DNA of 64,000 bases from JBCBGF01 sp038526915 (lineage in GTDB: Bacteria; Pseudomonadota; Alphaproteobacteria; Rhodobacterales; Rhodobacteraceae): the NCBI GenBank assembly GCA_038526915.1, contig JBCBGF010000003.1, positions 336,639 to 400,638 on the forward strand. The letters are read 5' to 3'. The translations under genes and the position numbers were made by a program. Below the pieces are notes generated by a model. That model had not been told where the DNA came from, did not search any database, and worked only from the letters and a program-made list of their open reading frames with translations. Positions 34,949 through 44,700 of this stretch are shown here, one piece after another (the first letter of the stretch is position 1; the number at the start of each line of letters is the position of its first letter).

Positions 34949-36225
34949 TGCCCCGCTTCCTGCGCAACCGCCGCGCGGGGCGCGAGCGTATCCGGGCCGA
35001 CGGCAACCTGGCCTGGCGGCTGCGCGATCTGTCGCCCCTGGACCGGCGGGAGGAGGCGCGGGCCTTTCTGGATCTCTTCGCCCAGGCCAGCGGTCTGGGT
35101 GCCCCGGCCAAGGTCGCCCGCTGGGCCAAGATCCGAAAATCCCTGGTCGCGACGGGGCATTACGAGCATACGCCCGATGAGTTGACCTTTGGCGCGCGCC
35201 TGGCCTGGCGCAACCACGCGCGCTGCATCGGGCGGCTCTTCTGGAACAGTCTGGAGGTGCGCGACCGGCGCGGGATGCACGATCCGGCTGAGATCTTTGC
35301 CGATCAATGTGCGCATCTGGCTGAGGCGACGGGCGACGGGCGCATCCGCTCGATCATCTCGATCTACCCGCCCGTGCGCCCCGGTGGCACGCCGTGTTAT
35401 TTCGAAAGCGCGCAGTTCAATCAATATGCGGGCTACCTGACGCCAGAGGGCCGCGTTCTGGGCGATCGCCGATCGGTGGAGGCCACGCGCATTGCCCAAT
35501 CCATGGGCTGGCACCCGCCTGAGCCGCGCGGGCAATTTGACCTGCTGCCGGTGATCCTGCGCGATGGGGCGGGGCGGCGGCATATGTTCGAGGTGCCAGC
35601 GGGCCTGCAGCGGGAAGTGCCCCTCCGGCTGGAGGGGGCGGAGGCGTTCAATGCGCTGGGGTTGCGCTGGTATGCGGTGCCGATCGTGTCGGATATGATC
35701 CTGACGATCGGCGGCATCGATTACCCCTGCGCACCGTTCAACGGCTTTTACATGTGCACAGAAATTGCTTCCCGCAACTTCGCCGATAGCAACCGGTTCG
35801 ATCTGTTGCCCACCATCGCGGCGGCCCTGCGCCATGATCCCGCGGCCAGCGATCCGATGTGGCGCGACCGGGCGTTGACAGAGCTGAACGCGGCGGTGAT
35901 GGCGTCCTTCCGGGCGGCGGGTGTGACCATCGTCGACCACCACGGTGCGAGCGCGCATTTCATGGAGTTCATCGCCCGCGAAACCGCCGCCGGCCGCCAG
36001 GTGTCGGCCGACTGGAGCTGGATCGTCCCGCCCCAAGCCTCCGCCGCGTGCGATGTGTTCCATCTGGAGATGACGGACCTGCATACGGTGCCCAACTTCT
36101 ACCGCAGCCGCGCGCTCGATGGCCGGGGGCTGATGCCGCACTACGGGAACATGTACCGTTCGCGCGTGCGTAAGCGGCTGGATCGGGTGCGCAGGTGGGC
36201 GCGACGGCGGAGGGAGCGGGCGTGA
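34948..36225 (+). CDS. nos: Bacterial nitric oxide synthase, oxygenase domain
   Basis: 425 residues, slightly longer than Bacillus NOS (about 360) through basic N- and C-terminal extensions. The haem-thiolate motif WRNHARC93IGRLFW is intact, as are the arginine-binding glutamate Glu272 in NGFYMCTEIASRNF, the PIVSDM region and the pterin-side tryptophan Trp358 in ADWSWIVPP with DHHGASAHFMEF. The enzyme should oxidise L-arginine to citrulline and NO via N-hydroxyarginine. No reductase domain is fused or adjacent, as usual for bacterial NOS. It is coupled to the upstream radical SAM gene (TAATG) and converges with the protease-nuclease gene 17 bases away. Confidence 0.96.
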   Translation: MPRFLRNRRAGRERIRADGNLAWRLRDLSPLDRREEARAFLDLFAQASGLGAPAKVARWAKIRKSLVATGHYEHTPDELTFGARLAWRNHARCIGRLFWNSLEVRDRRGMHDPAEIFADQCAHLAEATGDGRIRSIISIYPPVRPGGTPCYFESAQFNQYAGYLTPEGRVLGDRRSVEATRIAQSMGWHPPEPRGQFDLLPVILRDGAGRRHMFEVPAGLQREVPLRLEGAEAFNALGLRWYAVPIVSDMILTIGGIDYPCAPFNGFYMCTEIASRNFADSNRFDLLPTIAAALRHDPAASDPMWRDRALTELNAAVMASFRAAGVTIVDHHGASAHFMEFIARETAAGRQVSADWSWIVPPQASAACDVFHLEMTDLHTVPNFYRSRALDGRGLMPHYGNMYRSRVRKRLDRVRRWARRRRERA

Positions 36226-36242
36226 TGGTGGGTCACAAACCC

Positions 36243-38948
36243 CTATACCAGCCGCCGCAGCGCATCTTCGATATTGGCCTGCCGCCCCTCCATCAGAGGT
36301 TTGCCCGCATGCACATAGGTCGTGCCCGCCATCAGCGGACCGAGCGGTGTGTCGTCCAGATAGCCCTGCAGAATCTCTTCGGTTGGCACCAAGCGATCTG
36401 AGAAATTGCCGCTGAAGAAGTAGCCATGCACCACCCCCGCCAGCATCTTGGCCTGCCGTGCCACATCGCCTGCGATCCCCGGCTCGGTAAAGAGGTCGGG
36501 GTAAAGCGTGCGCCCGGCCACGGTCTTGACCGGTTTGTTTTTGAGCGCGGCCAGATAGGCAAGGTAGAAGCGGATATTGTCATCCAGCGTCATCGGTTGG
36601 TTGAAGGCTGGTGCGCCGCTGCCCACCCAGAAATCGATGTTGCTGGGCAGCGGGAACAGGCCGAACTCGCCATTGGAGTGGATGAAACCGGGATCGATTT
36701 TGCCCGCCGTAAACCCAGCTTCGGCCATGTAGACGACGGCCACGTCTTCCAGCGTCAAAGGCATCGCGCCAGGGCCGAACTGGGCAGGCAAAGCGGCGTT
36801 TACAGCGGCGATCGTAGCGACCAGCGCCGTCTTGTTGTCGTTGAAAAACGCGATTTTGTCGCGATCCCCGACGCGCCAGCGTTGCGCTGCTTCAGATTCG
36901 GCGCGGGCAGTCGTCGCCCCGCTTGCTGGCGCAGATGCCGCTATTCCAGCTTGGGACAGCATCTGATCGAACATATCATCCGCATCCGCCGTACCAGCCT
37001 GTCCCCCCGCGCCTGTGGCATCCGGCAAATCTGACAGAGCAAGGCGCATCGCAATGGGCCTGTGGTCTGATGTGTCCTGGACAAATCGGCTAACGGTTCG
37101 GTCGGTTGCAACGATGTAAAAGTCCTCTTCGTCCACGACCTTCGACATGTTGGCCGAGACAAAGATATTGTCGATCAGGCTCTTATAAGGCGCCTTGAGA
37201 TAGGTGAATGCGCCATTGGCCTCGTCCGAGGCAGATAGCGGCGTAAAGCCCCCGGCCACCAGTGGATCAAAGTCCTGACTGGCCAGCGTGGCGTTCACAT
37301 CGCCCAACAGAACCCAATCTGCGTCCTTGCCGTGCCGTTCGACCATCTGTGTGACGGCATAGGACAAAGCTTTGGAGGCCAGTCGGCGCCGCAGGCTGCC
37401 TTCGCTCATGGCCTTGAGGTGCAGGGGCACAAGGTAGAAATCAAAGGCCTTGGTCTCACTCTTCAGCTTGAATCGAAAGAGGCCCGGATAGCGGTTGAAA
37501 ATCTTGCCATGCACGGCTTCGAATGGCAGGTCATCGCGGCTGTCGAGGCGAAAGAGCGTATCCAGATCCGCAGGCCAGTCTTCGCGCGTGCCCTCGACCA
37601 CATTGGGCCGCCAGAGCACTGCCGTGGTCTGCTTGCCGGTCTTGGCATCGGGTTCGGAAAAGGCCGCCTGGTATTCCTGTCGGAACCTTTGGCGCAAACG
37701 CGCGACCAGCGCATTGACCGCATCGGGCGAGACCTCGACCAACGCCCAGATATCGAGGTTCAAGTCGGTGATGATGGTGGCCACACGGTCCAATTTGCGC
37801 GTGTCGGTGAATTCGCGATTGAACCACTCGATGTTCCAAGCCCCGATGTCGATGTCCATCTCGGAGCCCTGATAGATCTGCACGACTTGCTCGTAGGCTG
37901 AAGGCGCCGCGGCCTCGCTGCCGCCTGTTCGGTGACGCCCGAGACTGCCAAAGAGGCCCGTCATCGTGTCCGAGCCTCGGAAGGCCGACAGAACGGTGGA
38001 CGCCGCCGTCGCGTCGGCCCCGCCGCTCGCAATCTTGCCTTCGAGGTCGATGGCGATGGCCGACAGCTTGATCCCCTCGTTCACCACATTGGTGAACCCG
38101 CCGTCGTTCAGCCGCCCCGTCAACGTCGGGAACAACGTTTTCATTGCAGCGGTCGGGCGCCACGCGTGGTGAAGCGCCACCAGCCGCCCGCGTTTGCAAA
38201 AGACCGGCGCGCCCGATGATCCGCCGGCGGTGTCGGCGGCATAGAGCACCGCGCTGGAGTTGATCGACAGCACCTCGGTATCGTCGAGCGAGGCCTGTTT
38301 GGGCGCGCCGCCTGGGTGGTGGATGATATAGGTGGGTTCCGTCTGGCGCACCGTAAATGACCCACGCGTCATGTTGATCGAACCAAACTGCTGCGCTGCC
38401 GCGGCCTCGATCCAGACGAACGTATAGTCAAAATCGCTCATCTTGCTCGTGAGAAACAGCCGGTCGGGGTTCAGTTTGAACGTCACTGCTGAGGGCGCGT
38501 TGTCGGGCGGGCCATCCACCAGATCGTGCTTTGCGATCTGGTAATTGAACTCGGCCCGTGCTGCTTGCGCGACCTCGATACTGTTCAGCACATGGTGGTT
38601 GGTCAAAAGGATATTGGGCGACACCAGAAAACCGGTGCCATACCAGGCCTGGATCGCTGGCTGGCCCAGATAGTTGGTATAAGCCCCGCCGGGCACCACG
38701 AGCCGGCACACCGACCGGCTGTGTTCGGCCAAAAGCGTCAGAAGAGACGCATTGACCGTGTCGAGTCGACCTACCGTCGCCTCGGCCCCGCCCGTGCCGG
38801 GGGCGATGGGCTTCAAACGCCACTGGTCCAGCATCTTGGGGGGATTATCGACCTTGGCGACATGATCGAGGTCGCTAAAGACGGTCGGGTCGCTCCAGTC
38901 CGCGACGAAGTCAATCTCGGTGTCAAACCCGGGTGGCATATCGGCCAT
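36243..38948 (-). CDS. Trypsin-like protease / DNase I-like nuclease fusion protein
   Basis: 901 residues, ATG 38948 with an AAGGAGAGG site and no signal peptide. Domain 1 (about 75-305) is an S1-type serine protease with candidate triad His119 (LLTNHHVL), Asp174 (SDFDYTFVW) and Ser245 (AGGSSGAPVF). Domain 2 (about 366-637) is an endonuclease/exonuclease/phosphatase fold: WNIE (371-374), Glu405, His510, GDVN (549-552) and SDH (627-629). Domain 3 (about 690-901) is helical. Its AEAGF (742-746) and GEFGLFPLP (760-768) weakly recall lytic transglycosylases, but that is speculative. It follows the triple hydrolase gene by 36 bases in one operon. I know of no named family with this order. Confidence 0.9.
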   Translation of the reverse strand: MADMPPGFDTEIDFVADWSDPTVFSDLDHVAKVDNPPKMLDQWRLKPIAPGTGGAEATVGRLDTVNASLLTLLAEHSRSVCRLVVPGGAYTNYLGQPAIQAWYGTGFLVSPNILLTNHHVLNSIEVAQAARAEFNYQIAKHDLVDGPPDNAPSAVTFKLNPDRLFLTSKMSDFDYTFVWIEAAAAQQFGSINMTRGSFTVRQTEPTYIIHHPGGAPKQASLDDTEVLSINSSAVLYAADTAGGSSGAPVFCKRGRLVALHHAWRPTAAMKTLFPTLTGRLNDGGFTNVVNEGIKLSAIAIDLEGKIASGGADATAASTVLSAFRGSDTMTGLFGSLGRHRTGGSEAAAPSAYEQVVQIYQGSEMDIDIGAWNIEWFNREFTDTRKLDRVATIITDLNLDIWALVEVSPDAVNALVARLRQRFRQEYQAAFSEPDAKTGKQTTAVLWRPNVVEGTREDWPADLDTLFRLDSRDDLPFEAVHGKIFNRYPGLFRFKLKSETKAFDFYLVPLHLKAMSEGSLRRRLASKALSYAVTQMVERHGKDADWVLLGDVNATLASQDFDPLVAGGFTPLSASDEANGAFTYLKAPYKSLIDNIFVSANMSKVVDEEDFYIVATDRTVSRFVQDTSDHRPIAMRLALSDLPDATGAGGQAGTADADDMFDQMLSQAGIAASAPASGATTARAESEAAQRWRVGDRDKIAFFNDNKTALVATIAAVNAALPAQFGPGAMPLTLEDVAVVYMAEAGFTAGKIDPGFIHSNGEFGLFPLPSNIDFWVGSGAPAFNQPMTLDDNIRFYLAYLAALKNKPVKTVAGRTLYPDLFTEPGIAGDVARQAKMLAGVVHGYFFSGNFSDRLVPTEEILQGYLDDTPLGPLMAGTTYVHAGKPLMEGRQANIEDALRRLV

Positions 38949-38984
38949 CGGACCTCTCCTTCTTAAATGTCACGATGGGCGCGC

Positions 38985-41477
38985 TTAAACGTGGCGCGTG
39001 TCGATATGCACGAAGGTATTGTATGGCTCGATATAGCCGTTGAACCTGCTGGGGTTTTCGCGACGCAGATCTCTGGCCACCTTGACCCATTCGGTTGGCG
39101 TTCCCACGGAACACTGCCAATCCAAAGCGTTGAAATTCATGTGCTCGGACCCGGGCGCACCATCGATGCAGGAGTTGTAGGGTGGCGCGCGGTAGGCTGA
39201 ACTGATCGTCACCGGTGCACCCAGCCTATGACGGATCTCGTCGATCATCAGCGCCGTGTTTGTCATCCGCGGCCAGAGCAATTGCGGTGGCAGGCTGTTT
39301 TTGCCTTTGCAGGGACCGGACCGGTTTTGGTTGCCCAGGACCAGAAACTCATTCGCGCTGAAGTAACGTAGGTTCAGTCCGTCGATAAACGCCTCGAATG
39401 CAGCGTGGTCGAACCCGGTGGACTCCACGCCGCCGAAGACCCCACTCAGAAGCGCCAAATTGGCTTCAGGATTGGTGCTCATGCCTGAAAAGACGGCGGG
39501 CAGGGACGGGTCGAAATCATCGGGCTCATCGCCCTCGAGGTTGGGCGGCGACATCTCACCGCGCGCCTCAAATCGCGCTTCACTGGCCGCAAGAGCCTGC
39601 AAAAACGCATTTGCCGGCGCGCTTTCTGCGATCATGTGGCCGTTTGAGATGCCCGCGCTTTCGCCGCCACCCATGCCAGGCAACGGGGCGCTATGCGAGA
39701 TTAGTTCGGGATTGAGCGACGCTAGTTCAAAGCCGTCTTCCAACTCGGCGCTGGCAACGGGTGCAAACTCGGGGCCCACCGTATCGGCCATATAGGTCTC
39801 GATCCCATCGGCCAGCGCTGTGGCGATCTTTCGTCGGTACGAAACCGTGCCAAGCCGCGCCTCTTCGGCGGCGGTATCCATGAAACTGACCTCGTGCAGT
39901 ACGGCGGCGGTACCACTGGCATGGTTGGCAGGGTTGATCACACGAAAGCCGCCGAACTTGATCCCGCCGGGATGCAGCGCGTTGCGATCACGATGGCCAA
40001 GGGCGGCCACCATTTCAGCTTGCACCGCGCGACATAGCGCCTGCGACGCCTGCCCGCCGCCTGCCGAGAGTGAGGAGTGCACAAAGGTCTCGGTCCCTTG
40101 TACGTTGCCGTTGAGCCCATTGAAGTGGATCGACACAAACGCCGCCGCCCGCGCGGCCTTGGCCACGCCCGCGCGGGTCACCAGGCCGGAATTCACGTCG
40201 GTCTCACGGGTCAGAAGCACCGTAAAGCCGCGGTCCTGCAAGATGTCGCGCGCGCGTAGTGCGACGTCCAACGTGACGGCCTTTTCCAGTGTCCCGTTTG
40301 GCCCCACCGCGTTGTTGGGGCTTGAGCCGCCTATTACGGTGGTGCCGCCATGGCCGGGATCCAGGACGATGGTCTGCGTGACGTTGGTGTGGTGTTCGGC
40401 CCCGCCGGGCACACCGCCCGCCATGGCGCTTTCCATCCCGGCAAAAGACGCACTTTCCCCGCCGCCGACCATACGTTTGCGGATCTCGGCTTCGATCACC
40501 GCCGCAGCGCGGGCGTAGCCCGCGTTCTTCGGGTGCAACTCGTCATGCCAACTGTTTGTCCCGCGATCGACCTCGCCGCGCAGATCGCAGTAGACAAAGT
40601 TGGGCTGAGACGCATCGAGCTCCGCCAAGGCCGCATTAAACCGGTCCATGAGGACGCGCAGCACTTCGCGGCCGACGTCAAAGGGAATGCCACGGAACTG
40701 CAACGCCGGGCCGATCCACTTGCCGTCCTCCAACGGGAAAGGCAGGTCATAGCCATGGCCAAAGATCACGACATGCGGGTACTGCGACACCACATCTGAG
40801 ATGATCGTTCGGTACCCCGCCATGACCGACTGAAAGACAGGGTCAAAGGCCACGTCGTTGATCAACGCGGCGGGCGCTGCGCCAGGCGTGTAGTCAACAA
40901 GCACATCTTTGAGGTTGCCAAACAGGTCGTTGCCGCCGCCCGATAGCAGCATCGCATTGGCTTTGCTGACCTTAATCGCCTGAAGATATTCCTTTTTCTG
41001 GGCCATGTCGGCAACAAGATCGCCTGCCGCACCTACCGAATAGATCGCGAAATCAGATGCGCGGTCGAGTTGGTCGACAATATCCTCAAGAAAGAGCGGG
41101 TATTGGGTCCAACTGTCCCCCTCTTCGACCATGCGCAGCCCCCGAAATCCTAAGAGGGTTTTCAGGCGGAACGCGATCCGCCGTTCCGCACTGGCCAGCG
41201 CATTAGCGACCTCCACCGCAAAGCCACCAATGAAGCCTGCAAATCCCGCTTCGGCACCACCTTCGGCCTGGGGGAAATACTCGGCCCGAAAAGCATCGGT
41301 CATGTCGAGTGCTGGGGAATAGGGCTGATGAGAGCGATCAGCCTCTACGAACCCTTCGGCCAGCAGAGAACGGAGTTTCGCCTGCGCGGCCTCAAGCTCT
41401 TCCCGATTGGATGCTAATTCGGCCTCAGCGATGATTTTTGCGAGGGGGTGATTGGGGTCGTCCAAAGGTCCGGTCAT
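38985..41477 (-). CDS. SGNH esterase / amidase_3 / M15 peptidase triple cell-wall hydrolase
   Basis: 830 residues, ATG 41477 after GGGAGG, no signal peptide or membrane helix. Domain 1 (about 112-335) is an SGNH hydrolase with Ser122 in GDSW, Asn183 in GGGND and Asp312/His315 in DELHPKN. Domain 2 (about 368-565) is an N-acetylmuramoyl-L-alanine amidase (amidase_3) with zinc ligands His376, Glu398 and His451 and catalytic Glu529 (LHEVSF). Domain 3 (about 735-830) is an M15A-type D-Ala peptidase: SSAYRAPPYN, His779-x6-Asp786, His824. Two similar linkers (GGGESA at 338 and 603) separate the domains. All three active sites look intact. The combined target is peptidoglycan and its decorations. Confidence 0.92.
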   Translation of the reverse strand: MTGPLDDPNHPLAKIIAEAELASNREELEAAQAKLRSLLAEGFVEADRSHQPYSPALDMTDAFRAEYFPQAEGGAEAGFAGFIGGFAVEVANALASAERRIAFRLKTLLGFRGLRMVEEGDSWTQYPLFLEDIVDQLDRASDFAIYSVGAAGDLVADMAQKKEYLQAIKVSKANAMLLSGGGNDLFGNLKDVLVDYTPGAAPAALINDVAFDPVFQSVMAGYRTIISDVVSQYPHVVIFGHGYDLPFPLEDGKWIGPALQFRGIPFDVGREVLRVLMDRFNAALAELDASQPNFVYCDLRGEVDRGTNSWHDELHPKNAGYARAAAVIEAEIRKRMVGGGESASFAGMESAMAGGVPGGAEHHTNVTQTIVLDPGHGGTTVIGGSSPNNAVGPNGTLEKAVTLDVALRARDILQDRGFTVLLTRETDVNSGLVTRAGVAKAARAAAFVSIHFNGLNGNVQGTETFVHSSLSAGGGQASQALCRAVQAEMVAALGHRDRNALHPGGIKFGGFRVINPANHASGTAAVLHEVSFMDTAAEEARLGTVSYRRKIATALADGIETYMADTVGPEFAPVASAELEDGFELASLNPELISHSAPLPGMGGGESAGISNGHMIAESAPANAFLQALAASEARFEARGEMSPPNLEGDEPDDFDPSLPAVFSGMSTNPEANLALLSGVFGGVESTGFDHAAFEAFIDGLNLRYFSANEFLVLGNQNRSGPCKGKNSLPPQLLWPRMTNTALMIDEIRHRLGAPVTISSAYRAPPYNSCIDGAPGSEHMNFNALDWQCSVGTPTEWVKVARDLRRENPSRFNGYIEPYNTFVHIDTRHV

Positions 41478-41793
41478 TGCAGTCCTCCCGTATAATTTTT
41501 TTTGCCAAATAAAACCCGGCGCACCACCGAAAAAGGCTCATGTCAAACGCCACGAAATGTCGATCTGGTACCGAAGAATGGCGGCAAGCGGCTAGATTAT
41601 ATGGGAAACAAATAACCGATTTTGGGCGATGCACCAAGCTTTCTGCGCCGCCGGGACCTATCGGTATTCAGTCCTGCTGAGTGCTGTGGGCGTTCTACAT
41701 GATAAGAAGACTGAGTGGTTCTGTTTCCCAACGTATTGCCAATGAGGTCAATAAACAGCCACACCACCGGATTTCATTGCCACTATACCACCG
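41478..41793. other. AT-richer intergenic region before the hydrolase operon
   Basis: 316 bases between the restriction enzyme gene (ending at 41794) and the triple hydrolase (starting at 41477), both read leftwards. Its base composition is much lower in GC than the window average. An eight-T run lies at about 41497-41504 close to the start codon. It probably carries the promoter of the two hydrolase genes. No gene or clear operator is visible. Confidence 0.6.
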
Positions 41794-44700
41794 CTATTCC
41801 GGCAAGAAGAACCGGTTCGTCCGATTTGCATCGGCGCGTGCAATGCCGAGTTCGACCATGTCGGCCAAAAGCCGTTCGATCCGCTCTTCGCGTTTGCGCC
41901 CGCCTTTGAAATGGGCTGAGAGGTCGGCGGGCGAGAGGGGGGTGTCGGCCCCTGCCATTGTGCGGCGGAGGATGCGGATCTGGTCCATGGGTTCTTTGGG
42001 CCAGATGGGCTTTTCGGCTTCGGGCGTGGGCAAGACTGTTATGGTGGCGACGTCCATCGCCGGTTGAGGGGCCTTCTTGCCCAGCTTTGGGATCTGGAAA
42101 TCAGGGCGGAGCCAGCGAATTTCGCCCCGCGCTTCTTCCGCGGCGCGTTCTTCGTTCAGCGCGACGAGGCGGGTGAGCAGCTCTTCTTCGGCCTCTTCTT
42201 GTTCAGGGGTTTTGTGAAGGCTTGGGATCGCACCACCCACCTTTCCGATCAGCGCGGGCGCCAGGTCGGACCAGCCGTAGGCGTCGAGTACAGCCCGGTC
42301 GATGTCGTCGTGCAGTTCGGCAAGGATGCGGATTTGGCCGGCCTCGTAGACGTCGCGCTCGGCTTCCGTCATGTCTTCGCCGATCCCTGCTTCAAGCTCG
42401 CGCAGACGCTCCAGCGCGTTATAGAGGCCGGTCATGGTTAGATGGTCGTGGGCGGCGATGCGTGCCTTGCGGAAGGCATCGAGGCGGTCTCCGAGATCGG
42501 CCAGTTTGGTGTGGGCTGCATCGGTGAGGGCAGGGAACGGAAAGGGGTCGAACACGCGTGTCTTTGAATACCGTGGGTCGTTCCCGACGCCTAACCAACC
42601 GCCATTGTTGATTGCAAAATGGACGTGGAGGCGGGCAGACAGAATGGCAAGCGCCGTTGGACTATCTAGACCAATCGCTACCAGCATGTTGTCGGGCCGA
42701 ATGGAGCGATCGAGGAACTGGAAGGTGCGGTGCTTGGTCGTTTCAACGGTCGCGATGTAGCGCGGCAGCGGTTCCAGGACCGGCCGCAGGTCGGAACGCG
42801 GCTCACCAAAGATCCACCAATTGTTGCGGTAGGTCGCGCGGTTGTTCACGTCGCGCTCAGGCTTCACGTTGTCTGCAACGTGCTGGTAAACCGCCGGGAA
42901 CCTGTGACGCACCTCTTCGGAGCTGAGGCCGAAGAGGTCGATAACCATCACCCCGCGCGGGCGCTGAACGAGATCACGCCCGTTCCGGTAGTCGAGGATG
43001 TGCTTTTCCAGCCCTGGAACCTTGCCAAGCCCCAATGCCTGCGCCTTAGCGGGAGATACGATGAACCCCGCGCCATGGAGTGAAACACCTCGGCTTGAAA
43101 GCGTCTCATTGGCCCAAAGCGAGCGCATCCGAGACAGATCAGCACCCAGCGTCAGCTTGGCGGTGATCTTCCCCTCCTCCTTGCGCAGATCCACCTTGGG
43201 CGCGTCCGTGTCCAGATCCGCTTCAGCCACCACCTCACCCAGAACACCCTCGCTCTCTCCCGCCTCCGCCACCGTCATGGCAATGCGCACCGCAGCCTTG
43301 CCTGCCGACTTTTGCCACGGATGATCGGGCACGGAGTAGACCAGGCTGAGGGGGTGTTTTGCTTTCAAATGCCGTTCGATCACGCGCCGTGAAAACGTCT
43401 GGGTAATCGAGTTGGTGGTGATAAAGCCGAAGCGGCGCAGGGGGTTGGGCGTCGTCTTGGTGCCTTTGGCCAACAGCCGGACAGCCGCCGCATCCCAAAA
43501 ATGCATGACGAAATCCGCCCCACCAGGCAGATCTTTGCGCACCGCCCAGACCGCCTCGGCATATCCGTCGCCCAGCTCGGCACGCATGTCTTTGCCGCCG
43601 ATGAACGGTGGGTTGCCCACAATGAACTCCACCTCTGGCCACGGGGCCGGTTTCGGCTTCAGATAGCGCACCATGGGCACCTTGGCGGCGGGGTCTGGGA
43701 TGGTCTGATCGGGCGCGACCGGGTTTGGCTTGGTCGTAATCCGGTCCCACACCAAAACAGGTTGGCCGGCATCGTCCAGCACCGGCTCAGTCCCCTCATA
43801 ATCAAGAATGGCGTCGCCTTCCCGGATCGTGCCATAGGCGTGCAGGATCGGTTCGGCGATGGAGCTCGGACCAGACGTGCGGAGCTGCCATTTCAGGTAA
43901 CCGATCCAAAGCACGAGGTCGGCGATGGGCACGGCGCGGGGGTTGAGCTCGATCCCGTAGAACTGTGCCGGGCTCACCGTTTCGCCCTGGAATGCCAGCC
44001 CTTCCTGCCCGCCAAGGTCGGCGATGACTTCCAGCACCTCGCCTTCCAACCGCTTCATCAGTTCAAGCGAGACATAGAGAAAGTTTCCGGTGCCGCAGGC
44101 CGGGTCTAGCACCCGCGTTGTGCAGAGATGGTGGTGGAAATCGCGCACGGTGCGCAGGGCGTCGTCTTGTTTGCCCGCGTCCTCGAGTTCCTTTGCACGC
44201 TGGCGCGCTGTGTCCCAGTCTGCGCGCAGGGGTTGGATGAGCGTCGGGATCACCAGCCGCTCGACATAGACGCGCGGCGTATAATGCGCGCCAAGACGCG
44301 ACCGGTCGCGTGGATCAAGCGCGCGTTCCAAGAGTGTGCCGAAGATTGCAGGCTCGACATCTTCCCAAGACCGTTGGGAGGCGACCCAGAGCTCTCGGAT
44401 GTCATCTTCATCAAGGGGCAACGCTTTGGCGTCTTTGAACAGGGCCCCGTTGAACCGCCTGAGCGTTTTGTTGATGCCCGCTGAATAGCGCCCTTTGTCC
44501 ATTTTGTCCCAGAGGTCTTCCAGAGCAGGCACGAAGTGCTGGGGATCATCCACCATGGATTTCAGGAGGGTTTCAAAGGCGTGATCGGGGATCAGTTCGA
44601 CGTCTTCGGCAAACATGGTGAAGAGGCAGCGCATGAGAAAAGACGCGACATCGTGTGGGTCATGGTGCCGCTCTAGACGCAGCGCAATCCTTGCTAGACG

